The notes beneath the pieces are model-generated. The model was not told where the DNA came from, made no database searches, and saw only the letters and a list, made by a program, of their open reading frames with translations. DNA of 21,540 nt from CAYLTX01 sp046545675 (GTDB lineage: Bacteria > Myxococcota_A > Bradymonadia > Bradymonadales > Bradymonadaceae): NCBI GenBank assembly GCA_046545675.1, contig JBKGZI010000044.1, positions 1 to 21,540 on the forward strand, in the 5' to 3' direction. Positions 7,641 through 15,505 of the stretch are shown here, in pieces. The stretch's first letter is position 1, and each line of letters opens with the position of its first letter. The translations under genes and the position numbers were made by a program.

Positions 7641-10454
7641 TTATTGCGGCCGATCACAATACCCGACATCGTTCGTAAACGGCATGCACACCAAATCGGC
7701 CGGGCACGTGCTCTGGTAGAGCGAGCCCTGGGCGTCGGCGCCGAGGTAGTCGCAAAAGCGCATGCAGAGCTGGTCTCCCTGGACGATGGCGCAGATGGAA
7801 TCCTCGCCGCAGGACAGCCCCGGCTTGGTACACGGCTGCATGGGGGCGACGTCCTCTTCGACGGGCGCACAGTGGCCGACCTCGGCGCTGAGCGGATAGC
7901 TGAACAGGCATGTCTCACCCGGGTCGCATTCGACGGCCGCGTCATCGCCATCGAAGGGATCACATTGCGGCCAGCAGGTCGGCTCCGAGGCGCCGGAGCC
8001 AAAATAGGGTGACAATAATGTCGTGGTCAGGTCGGTCTGCTCGGAGCGCGGGTACAGGCATTCGTTGCCCGGCAGGCAGTCGCGGCCGCGGCAGGATTGG
8101 CCGGCCTCGCGGGTGCCAGACGGAGCGCAATAGGGCTGCTCGTGCTCGACGACCGGCGCGTCCTGGCCGGCGGCGTCCTCGGTGAGCGAGGCGATCGGCT
8201 GGCATGACTGCAGCCCCTGCGGGCACGAGTCGTCGCCAAAGCGCGGGCCGGGCTCGCAGGCCCAGCCGCACCGGCCGATGTCGTCGCTGGTCTCATAACC
8301 TGTTCCGTAGGAGACGGGCCTGCAGCTCTGGCCCGACTCGCAGCCGAGCGTTCCAGAGTCGTCACCGGTCTCACACAGCGGCGTGCACCGGCCGCGCAGG
8401 CCGCCAGAGGCGGGCGCCCCCGCTCCGTATTCCAGACAATACAGCCCTTCTCGGCACCCGCCGTAGGGCTGTGTGGGATCGCAGGCCGCGCCGACGGCGT
8501 CGTCTCCGACCGGCGCACAGACGGTCAGCCACTCCTCGCGGTTGGGAAATTCGGTCGGCGTGCATCCCATACGCTCGCCTTCGCAGGTACCGGCGCCGAG
8601 GTCGGCGGCGCCAGCCTCGCAGATCTGCTGACAATGGCCGAAGGCCTCGCCTTCGATCGCGGTACACGTATAGGTCGGCCCCTGGGCAAGGTCGGTGGAC
8701 GCCTCGGCCAGCGCCATGAGCGCGAAGCTACCCGCGTCGAAGTAATCGTCGGGGTCGAGCGTCCCGCGGAGCACGATCTCGGCATCCGACTGCGCCGAGA
8801 CGCCGGCGAAGTCGAAGATCGCCGCCTGCGCGTCGGTGCGCGCAGCGCCCTCGGCGAAGGCGAGCACGCGAAGATCATCATCGCCTACTGCATCCGGCAG
8901 ACCGACGAGCGCGCCGGCCTGGCCAAATTCGAGGCCCTCGGCGAGTACGATATGCGTGGAGGTGTCCGTGATGTCTGCGCCGTCGGCAACGGCCACCACG
9001 TCCAGCGCGGCGGCGTCCGGGACCAGATGGACGACGCGCAGATCGGTCGCGCTGCTGGCAGCATCGGCGCCGGGCGCGGCCACGTCGGCTGTCTGCGCCT
9101 GGTCGGAGCTCATCGGGTCGGGCGGCGCGATATAGACCGCGCTCCCCTCGCCGGAGCCCAGCTCGACCGAGACTTCCACGATCGACGGGTCGGTCGGCGC
9201 GGCGCCCTCGGGCAATACAGACAGCGCGTGGCGCCCCGGCGGCATCTCCAGCCAGCCGGCTGCGTCTGAGTCTGCGGCCGGCTCGGCCTGCTCGAAGCCC
9301 AGCCCCTCGACGAGCGGCGCCGATTCGCCGCGTACGTACACGTCGACCGGCCCGATCTCGGCGTTCATATGGACCAAGCGCAGCGAGGCGAGGGGCTCGG
9401 GCGGCTGCGGGCAGGTCGCGTCGCGCTCGGCCTGGGAGCCCGCGCCGGCGGCCAGATCACAGATCGGCTGGCAGCGCGCCTCGGGCTCGGCCGCCGCGCT
9501 CGCATATTCGACGCAGAGCGTGCCCGACTCGCATTGGCCGGCGCCGGGCGTGCAGCTCGAGAAGGCCTGGGTCTGCCCCGCCGGCACACAGTGGCCGGTA
9601 TCCGCCGTGACCGGCCGACAGGTCTGGGACTCGCCGCAGGCGTCCTGGTCGAATGGCGTACACGGCTCGGCGCAAAAGCCCACGCCCTCGCCGAGTTGGG
9701 AGGCGCCGCCGATCACGCAGGTGTCGGCGCCGCCGCAATCGGCGTCGGCCTCACACGGGGTTTGGCACGTCCCCGCCACGCAGCCCAGCCCCTCGGCACA
9801 GGTCTGCTCGAAGCTCTGGCGATCCAGAGCGGTGTCGACGTCGACGCACGCCTGGCCCAACTCGCGCCGGCCGGCCGGCAGGCAATAACTGCCCTGCTCG
9901 TCGAATTCGTAGCAGTGGGCGCCGTCGGCAAACCCCGGGTCTTCGGCGTATTTTTGGGCGCATTCCTGCTGGCCGTCGATAAAGCCGGCGCACTCCGAGG
10001 GCTGGCAGGCGGTGAACCGACAGGTCCCCTGCACACACTGCATATCGGTGCGACAATCGGCCGGGCCGTCGCATGGGCTGTCCTGCCCGGAGCGCAGCAC
10101 AAAGCAGCCCGAGCCGTCCGGGCACGAGGCGTCCGAGGCGCAGGTCGGCGAGCACATCGCGTCCTGGGCGCCCTCGCCGTCCCAATCGACGCATAGATAG
10201 CCCTCTTTGGTGGCCGCCGCCGGGTCGCACGACTCCCCCACCGAGGCGCATTGTAGGCCCGCTTCGACGCACTGCCCGCCGGAGCAAGACTGGCCTTCCG
10301 GACAACCGTCGGGGCAGTCGGTCGAGGTGCAATTCGGGTCGCCGGGCTGGCAATACTCGACCTGCTCGGGCCCGCAGCCGGCGAGAGCCAGCCCGGCTAG
10401 AACCACGGCAGCAACCCACACGAGCAATAACCTGGGCCAGACGGTGATCTGCAT
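7641..10454 (-). CDS. Large Cys-rich lipoprotein with central DUF4397-like domains
   Basis: A 937-aa exported protein of unknown function. The ATG at 10454 (MQITVWPRLL) follows AAGGA; the signal peptide ends in LAGC with Cys27. Residues about 35-350 and 596-937 are dense in cysteine (modules such as CPDGCPEGQSCSGGQC, GESCDPAAATKEGYLC, CGESQTCRPV..GHC). Residues about 351-595 have no cysteine and contain two beta-domain-like stretches starting LRLVHMNAEIGPVDVYV and LRVVHLVPDAAALDVV, resembling the DUF4397 pattern (R.VH..P....DVYV). The same arrangement, and the boundary text GSQAxRDATCP, occurs in the 983-aa neighbour, so the two are paralogues. It is probably anchored in the outer membrane. 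No catalytic residues are evident, and the DUF4397 call is by eye. Confidence 0.9.
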   Translation of the reverse strand: MQITVWPRLLLVWVAAVVLAGLALAGCGPEQVEYCQPGDPNCTSTDCPDGCPEGQSCSGGQCVEAGLQCASVGESCDPAAATKEGYLCVDWDGEGAQDAMCSPTCASDASCPDGSGCFVLRSGQDSPCDGPADCRTDMQCVQGTCRFTACQPSECAGFIDGQQECAQKYAEDPGFADGAHCYEFDEQGSYCLPAGRRELGQACVDVDTALDRQSFEQTCAEGLGCVAGTCQTPCEADADCGGADTCVIGGASQLGEGVGFCAEPCTPFDQDACGESQTCRPVTADTGHCVPAGQTQAFSSCTPGAGQCESGTLCVEYASAAAEPEARCQPICDLAAGAGSQAERDATCPQPPEPLASLRLVHMNAEIGPVDVYVRGESAPLVEGLGFEQAEPAADSDAAGWLEMPPGRHALSVLPEGAAPTDPSIVEVSVELGSGEGSAVYIAPPDPMSSDQAQTADVAAPGADAASSATDLRVVHLVPDAAALDVVAVADGADITDTSTHIVLAEGLEFGQAGALVGLPDAVGDDDLRVLAFAEGAARTDAQAAIFDFAGVSAQSDAEIVLRGTLDPDDYFDAGSFALMALAEASTDLAQGPTYTCTAIEGEAFGHCQQICEAGAADLGAGTCEGERMGCTPTEFPNREEWLTVCAPVGDDAVGAACDPTQPYGGCREGLYCLEYGAGAPASGGLRGRCTPLCETGDDSGTLGCESGQSCRPVSYGTGYETSDDIGRCGWACEPGPRFGDDSCPQGLQSCQPIASLTEDAAGQDAPVVEHEQPYCAPSGTREAGQSCRGRDCLPGNECLYPRSEQTDLTTTLLSPYFGSGASEPTCWPQCDPFDGDDAAVECDPGETCLFSYPLSAEVGHCAPVEEDVAPMQPCTKPGLSCGEDSICAIVQGDQLCMRFCDYLGADAQGSLYQSTCPADLVCMPFTNDVGYCDRPQ

Positions 10455-10502
10455 CGGCTTCCTTGGTGAACGCTTCTTCTCTACACGGAGCAACAGGGTC
10501 GT

Positions 10503-10531
10503 ATCCTAGATGGGAGCGCGCTCGGATTCAA
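10503..10531 (-). promoter_or_regulatory. Probable promoter of the 937-aa lipoprotein gene
   Basis: On the minus strand TTGAAT (10526-10531) and TAGGAT (10503-10508) are separated by 17 bases, about 50 bases before the ATG. It follows the terminator of the preceding gene, which supports a separate transcript. Confidence 0.5.
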
Positions 10532-10536
10532 AACGC

Positions 10537-10575
10537 CAAAAGCCCGCCTCCTCTCGAGATGAGAAAAGACGGGCT
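10537..10575 (-). terminator. Terminator of the 983-aa lipoprotein gene
   Basis: On the minus strand AGCCCG...CGGGCT (10570-10575 with 10541-10546) encloses an inner CTC..CTCGAGAG..GAG pairing and is followed by TTTT. It lies about 60 bases past the TAG stop and before the next promoter. Confidence 0.75.
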
Positions 10576-10634
10576 CTTCGCACACCCCGCGCGAAGCGAC
10601 AGCCAAAGCCTTGGCCTCGCACGGGTCGGTGGTT

Positions 10635-13586
10635 CTAGCGCGGCTCGGTGCAGTAGCCGAGCTCGACGGTATCAGCATCGAATAGGCGGCTACACTCTTC
10701 GCCCTCGGCACAACCGGCGTCGGTCTTGCGGTCACACCACTGCATGCACATCGAGCTTCCGCTCAGGGTGGTGCACACCGAGCCGTCACCGCACATCATG
10801 CCGTTGAGCTCGTAGGGGCACGGGTCCATGCTCTCCAGCTCGTCGAGCTCGTCGGCCTTGGGCATACAGAAGCCGACCGTGGTGCTCATGGTCGTCCCGT
10901 CGATCATGCATGCCTCGTCGGGAGAGCTGCAGCTATCGGTGAACAGCTCGCAGACCTCGCGGCATACGCCGCCGTCAGTCCCGTCGATGAGGCCGGCCGG
11001 GTCGTAGAGCGTGGCGGTCAGGGTGCCGCGTCGAGGTGCGCGGGTGCACATCGGGAAGTCCGGAGCGCGGCGGCAAGTGCCACCGGGCGCGCAGTTATTA
11101 TCGCGAACGTCGCCACAGGAGCCGCCGACGTTGACGGGTCCGGATGCGCGGCAGAACGCCTGCGTCGGCTCGTTATTCTCGTCGCTCTCGTAGGCCAGAC
11201 AGGTCTCGAGACCCGTCGGGCAGTCACTGCTCGAGACATCGTTGGGGAATTCGCGCGGCTCACAGGGATAACCGCAGCGGCCGAACTCCAGGGACGGGTC
11301 ACCGATCGGCTCGCAGGCCTGATCCGAACCGCATTGGAGCGCGTCGTTCTGCGAGCCACCGGGTTGGCAATAGCTGGTGCAAATACCGTTGCCGTCACCC
11401 TGAGCCAGACAATAGGCGCCCTCCTCACAGGGGTTCGAGGCGCTCGGGTCGCAGACCGAGCCCTCCGACAACTTCTCGGAAGGCCAGCAGATGTGCTCGC
11501 TCTCGCCGAACGGGAAGCAGGTGTCCTCTTCGGAGGCGCATTCGCCGTCGCCGTAGCCGTCCGGCCCGCTGCACTTCTGGAAGCAAAGGCCCATCGAGTC
11601 GTCGGTATCGTAACAATACCCCTGGGTGGAGGTCACCGCCGCTTCGGCGTAGGCGAGGACGCTCGCGCTTACCGAACTATAGTCGCCGTTGTCGTCGGGC
11701 AGCCCCCAGATATGCCAGGTTTGCACCGGGCTGCCCTTGAGGGTCATGTCGAAGGAGTGCATCGGCTCGGCGCTCTCGGCATCGGCGCCGCCGACGAAGA
11801 TGTGGACGGTATAATCACCGGGCTCCATATCGGCCGAGAATGCAGTCGCCTGTCCATACTCGAGGCCGGTGGCCGTCGGGGTTTCACCGGTGAGGTCATC
11901 TAGGTCCGAATCGACCACATAGAGATCGACCGGCTGGCCGAAGTTCGCTCCGAGCGCCATGCGCATCCGCTGATGGCCGATGGCGGGCAGCTCCACGTCG
12001 CGGGGCACTTCGTATTCGGCGACGTCGAGCTCAGCGGCGCCCGATTGACCCGGGACCTGCACGAGCGCGAAGGTCGACTGTTCGTTGAGGCTCTGGCGCA
12101 CGTCCAACACCGCCAGACCGTCGTCGCTTGTGGTCGTGGTATCGTCTGCTTCCAAGGTGAAGTGGCCGAGCGGGAAGTCGACGAAGTCGCGCTCGAGCTC
12201 GTCGGGGCGTCCGACGTCACTGCTGAGCGTATCGACCAACGTGTCGTCGATTCGGACCTCCACATCGGCTCCGCCTGGCACGAGGTGCACGAAGCGGCCG
12301 AAGGAAGCAGCGTCACCGCCCGGGCAGGTCGCATCACGTGCAGCCTGGCTGCCGAGCGTGTTGTCGCAGGTGGGAAGGCAGCGCCCGTTCGCATGCTCAC
12401 CCACTTCTCCGGACTGCAGCGTAATGCACTGAGTGCCGTCTTCACACTGGTTGGGGCCGTCGAGATTACAGGTATCGGTCTGCTCACTACACTCGGCTTG
12501 GCCGGGGCAGTCTGAATCGGAGTCACACGCAATGGGGCCGTCGCACGCGCCGTAGGCGGGCACTTCAGCCGTGGTCGGCTGGCAAGCACCGTCTTCCGGT
12601 GTAACGTCGACACAGCCTTCGCCGCGGTCACACTGGCCGGTGCTGCGCGCGTCACAGCCCGAGCCACAGACCCCGTAGCCGACGCCGACGAAGAACGCGC
12701 CGGTGTCGTCTGCAATACAGCGGTCGTCGCCGGTGCAGTCGGAGTCCTCGTCACACACCGGCTTGCACACGCCTTGGATGCCGCAGGACAGCCCCTCACC
12801 ACATTCTTCGTCGATGAACTCCCCGCAGGCCTCGCCCTCTTCGAGGACGCCGGCCGGCACGCAGCCAAAGGTGCGCGAATCGCTGTGATAGGGCACGCAG
12901 TTGACGCCGTTTTCGAATTCATCGGGCTCCGCGTCGACGAGGTCTTGGCAGCTCTCTGTGTCACCCGGGTGTCCACACTGGGAGGCAAAACACACCGAAT
13001 CGCCGGCCTGAGTCACCTGAGCGCAGAACGAGCCGGCCGGGCAGATATCATATTCGTCGTCCAGACACAGGTTGTCACCGGAGGCCTGATCACATTGGAG
13101 GTAGCACATATTGCCGCTGCCGAAGTTCATGCAATCATAGCCGTCGGCGATTTCACCGTCGGGATCACATGCTTCGACGGCGCTGGCCGTGACTCCTTCA
13201 CATTGGACCGGATCATCCTTGCAAAGGCCGCGGTCACAGTGCCGGGCGTCGCCGCAATCCTCGTCGGTCGAGCACTTGCGCGCCTCGCAGCTATTCTCCA
13301 CGCACACGTCGGTGCCCTCGCAATCCGAGGTGTACCGGCAGCCCTCCACGCAGCTCTCTTCGAGACAAATCTGATCGTCGTCGCAGTCCCCGTCTTCCGT
13401 GCAGATATCTGCGGCGATGCAACGGCCAGTCCTGGTGCAGGCCTCGCCGGCCGCACAATCTCCGTCCTCGACGCATTCGTAGTTGGCGCCTTCGTCGGTG
13501 CCTTCCTCGCCACCGCAAGCCGTCAATCCGGCGAAAGCCAGACATAACAGCCCGGTTAACAAGAAACGTGAAAGATGGTTAGGCAT
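10635..13586 (-). CDS. Large Cys-rich lipoprotein with central DUF4397-like domains (paralogue)
   Basis: A 983-aa exported protein of unknown function. The ATG at 13586 (MPNHLSRFLL) has a very strong GGAGGAG just upstream. The signal peptide ends in LTAC with Cys24. The N-terminal arm (about 38-125) has regular short repeats, C..DGDC..G..C....C, of the Dickkopf-N-like type; Cys modules continue to residue 421. Residues about 422-657 lack cysteine and hold two DUF4397-like stretches (RFVHLVPGGADVEVRID and MRMALGANFGQPVDLYVVD). Cys modules resume to the C-terminus. The architecture and several boundary phrases match the 937-aa neighbour. The family is common, in my experience, in Bradymonadales-like genomes; no function is known to me. 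Confidence 0.9.
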   Translation of the reverse strand: MPNHLSRFLLTGLLCLAFAGLTACGGEEGTDEGANYECVEDGDCAAGEACTRTGRCIAADICTEDGDCDDDQICLEESCVEGCRYTSDCEGTDVCVENSCEARKCSTDEDCGDARHCDRGLCKDDPVQCEGVTASAVEACDPDGEIADGYDCMNFGSGNMCYLQCDQASGDNLCLDDEYDICPAGSFCAQVTQAGDSVCFASQCGHPGDTESCQDLVDAEPDEFENGVNCVPYHSDSRTFGCVPAGVLEEGEACGEFIDEECGEGLSCGIQGVCKPVCDEDSDCTGDDRCIADDTGAFFVGVGYGVCGSGCDARSTGQCDRGEGCVDVTPEDGACQPTTAEVPAYGACDGPIACDSDSDCPGQAECSEQTDTCNLDGPNQCEDGTQCITLQSGEVGEHANGRCLPTCDNTLGSQAARDATCPGGDAASFGRFVHLVPGGADVEVRIDDTLVDTLSSDVGRPDELERDFVDFPLGHFTLEADDTTTTSDDGLAVLDVRQSLNEQSTFALVQVPGQSGAAELDVAEYEVPRDVELPAIGHQRMRMALGANFGQPVDLYVVDSDLDDLTGETPTATGLEYGQATAFSADMEPGDYTVHIFVGGADAESAEPMHSFDMTLKGSPVQTWHIWGLPDDNGDYSSVSASVLAYAEAAVTSTQGYCYDTDDSMGLCFQKCSGPDGYGDGECASEEDTCFPFGESEHICWPSEKLSEGSVCDPSASNPCEEGAYCLAQGDGNGICTSYCQPGGSQNDALQCGSDQACEPIGDPSLEFGRCGYPCEPREFPNDVSSSDCPTGLETCLAYESDENNEPTQAFCRASGPVNVGGSCGDVRDNNCAPGGTCRRAPDFPMCTRAPRRGTLTATLYDPAGLIDGTDGGVCREVCELFTDSCSSPDEACMIDGTTMSTTVGFCMPKADELDELESMDPCPYELNGMMCGDGSVCTTLSGSSMCMQWCDRKTDAGCAEGEECSRLFDADTVELGYCTEPR

Positions 13587-13651
13587 CACTCCTCCGATCA
13601 GGTTGGTCAGCAGCGCGCATAACGCTGGAATTTCATGGCAACTGAGCACGG

Positions 13652-13680
13652 ACATTAGATAAACCCCCTTGGCATGTCAA
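13652..13680 (-). promoter_or_regulatory. Probable promoter of the lipoprotein cluster
   Basis: On the minus strand a perfect TTGACA (13675-13680) and TAATGT (13652-13657) are 17 bases apart, about 65 bases before the ATG of the 983-aa lipoprotein gene. Confidence 0.6.
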
Positions 13681-13744
13681 CGAGCGTGCTTAACACAGGC
13701 CGCTCTGGCGATTGCAACCGGGGAGCGCACCTCGGCGGGGGGCG

Positions 13745-14818
13745 TTAGTCCTTGGCAATACTGGGGAATTTGCGCATTAGCTCACGGCCGGCCGGATAAT
13801 CGGTCAGCCGACCGACCAACTGGACCAGGGCGTGCTCGAGCTCCAGGCCCTTGCCCCCGAAGAGCTCCTCGCGCTCGGTATAGGCGCGGTCGAGCTGACC
13901 GAGGACGAATTCGAGGCGGGCGGCAAGATAGCCGTTGGGGCGCAGGCTGAAGACCTCCCCGTCGAGCATCGCGACCTCGAGCCCATCGGGGCGCTCGGAG
14001 CCGTGGTAGGCGCGGTGGTTGGCGACCAGCACGCGCCCGTAGGTGCCCAAAAACTCCGCGAGCAGCGGCGCCAGGTCCGAGACCGGCCGCGAGTCCGCGG
14101 CGTGCAGATGGACCGCCGGATGCGGCAGCGCCATCGCGTCCAACCGCTGCAGATACTCGCGCACGCTCGGATAGAGGCGAAGCTCGTCGCCGCCGGTGGG
14201 ATCACGTCCGTATTGATGTAATTGGCCGAAGATGGCGAAGTCCGCCACCGTCGGATAGCGCTCGAATAAGAAGTCGGGCCCGGCGTCGAGCACAGTCTCC
14301 AGCGCCTGCAAGAAGCGCTCTCGCGATCGATTCAGCGCCTGCTCGTTGGCCGGTCGCGCCCCGCCGCGGCGCACGTTCTTGCGAATGCCGACGACGGCGA
14401 GTTGGCCGATCACCCCGGAGAGCACCGGGAGACCACCGGTGAGTTCGCGACCGATCTCCTCGGTATTCTGCTCGACGTCGGCCTCGTGCGACCAGCGCGA
14501 CAGCAGCACCCACATCGACAACCACTCGTCGGCGAAGTCCTCGAGCAACCAACAGATCGGCGCCAGCGCCTCGTCGCGCGCCAAGAGCGGCCGCTCGCCG
14601 TGCCCGACGAGGTATTCGGCGATCCGGCTCGAGTCATTGATCGCCCACTCCCCGCGGCGCAGCACCGGGATCATGGTCTTGCCGGTGAGCCGTTTGAGCG
14701 TCGCAAATCGATTGACGACGTTCTGGATAACCGGCTCGCAGGGCAATCCCGCATAGCCGATCATCGCCGAGGATTTGAGCGCATATGGGCTCATGCTGTT
14801 CACATATAGGCGGTACAT
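13745..14818 (-). CDS. Glutathione S-transferase-like protein with C-terminal extension
   Basis: The 357-aa protein has a thioredoxin-fold N-terminal domain (1-75: MYRLYVNSMSPYALKS, then the cis-Pro stretch MIPVLRRGEWAINDSSRIAEYL) and an all-helical GST C-terminal domain with the conserved PTVADFAIFGQLHQY motif near residue 190. GSTs conjugate glutathione or bind small electrophiles; the substrate here is unknown. Residues from about 235 to the end add roughly 120 aa beyond a normal GST, including DGLEVAMLDGEVFSLRPNGY, which I do not recognise. The ATG at 14818 fits the domain start, yet no Shine-Dalgarno is visible because the leader is the C-rich strand of a tandem repeat. The next start candidate, M9, also lacks one. 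Confidence 0.85.
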   Translation of the reverse strand: MYRLYVNSMSPYALKSSAMIGYAGLPCEPVIQNVVNRFATLKRLTGKTMIPVLRRGEWAINDSSRIAEYLVGHGERPLLARDEALAPICWLLEDFADEWLSMWVLLSRWSHEADVEQNTEEIGRELTGGLPVLSGVIGQLAVVGIRKNVRRGGARPANEQALNRSRERFLQALETVLDAGPDFLFERYPTVADFAIFGQLHQYGRDPTGGDELRLYPSVREYLQRLDAMALPHPAVHLHAADSRPVSDLAPLLAEFLGTYGRVLVANHRAYHGSERPDGLEVAMLDGEVFSLRPNGYLAARLEFVLGQLDRAYTEREELFGGKGLELEHALVQLVGRLTDYPAGRELMRKFPSIAKD

Positions 14819-14820
14819 TC

Positions 14821-14891
14821 AGGGGTCCGGGGGGCCGGGGGTTCGGGGGTTCGGGGGTTCGGGGGTTCAGGGGGCCGGGGCCCAGGGGTCC
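14821..14891. repeat. G-rich tandem repeat, G-quadruplex-capable
   Basis: Four perfect head-to-tail copies of GGGGGTTC (14837-14868) on the plus strand, flanked on both sides by GGGGCCGGGG-type runs and by direct copies of AGGGGTCC (14821-14828 and 14884-14891). The array fits G5-N3-G5-N3-G5-N3-G5. It fills most of the 96-base gap between two minus-strand genes and abuts the GST-like start codon, so the mRNA leader would be C-rich. Confidence 0.85.
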
Positions 14892-14914
14892 AGGAACAGT
14901 TTGATGGCGACGAC

Positions 14915-15400
14915 TCAGGGAGCTGCGGTGTTGCGTTCGAAGGTGATCAGGTCGTCGATGCTCAATTGGTACAACTCGGCGGCGATGCGGTCAAAGGCGC
15001 CGACGAGTCCGGGGCGCCCGGCGGGGATGGCCTCGAAGCGGCGCCAGAGCGCGGTGAGTTGCATCTCGAAGAGCGGGCTGATCGTCGGCCACGGGAGATT
15101 GGCGAGCGCCTCGGGGGTGAGTCGGCCTGTTGGGAGCGCAGCGGCGATCAGTCGCGACGACAGCAACGCGGCTGCGGCCGCCAGTGTCGGCGCGTCTTCC
15201 AGTGGACTCAGGGTCAATTGAGTATCTCTGGCATGCTGCGCCGGGCCGAGGCTGCATCTGAGGCGGTCGGCGTCGAGCGCGCGGCTTATATACAAGGTAA
15301 AAAGTGTGCCGGCGGAATGTGGGCCGATCTCGAAAAACTCACCGAGGCGAGTTGGCGTATTAGCTGCCAGGGTAACTCGGATTTGGTCGGTTGTGCTCAT
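14915..15400 (-). CDS. Hypothetical protein (161 aa)
   Basis: Not recognised. From the ATG at 15400 (MSTTDQIRVTLAAN) it is a soluble-looking alpha/beta protein without a signal peptide, membrane segment or cysteine cluster; the only cysteine in view is in RLRCSLG. The region about 78-92 is Ala/Leu-rich (LAAAAALLSSRLIAAALP). An in-frame ATG at 15418 and a longer open frame to 15505 exist, but neither has a ribosome site, so the start is uncertain. It lies upstream of the GST-like gene on the same strand, separated by the G-rich repeat, and is divergent from the HD-domain gene. Confidence 0.7.
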   Translation of the reverse strand: MSTTDQIRVTLAANTPTRLGEFFEIGPHSAGTLFTLYISRALDADRLRCSLGPAQHARDTQLTLSPLEDAPTLAAAAALLSSRLIAAALPTGRLTPEALANLPWPTISPLFEMQLTALWRRFEAIPAGRPGLVGAFDRIAAELYQLSIDDLITFERNTAAP

Positions 15401-15505
15401 GGGGTGTGGATAGATCATTGAGGTGTGGTCGTCTATAGTGGGCGCGATAAAGTGGTTTCGGTGTTGGGGTCGCAAAACCCCGCAAAACCCAAAGCAGTCA
15501 CCCAA

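Noticed and set aside
9369..10196. 275-codon plus-strand frame within the 937-aa lipoprotein gene
   Set aside because: Antisense shadow without a ribosome site or recognisable domain.
14837..14868. Possible CRISPR array (regular short repeats)
   Set aside because: The unit is 8 bp with no spacers; it is a simple tandem repeat.
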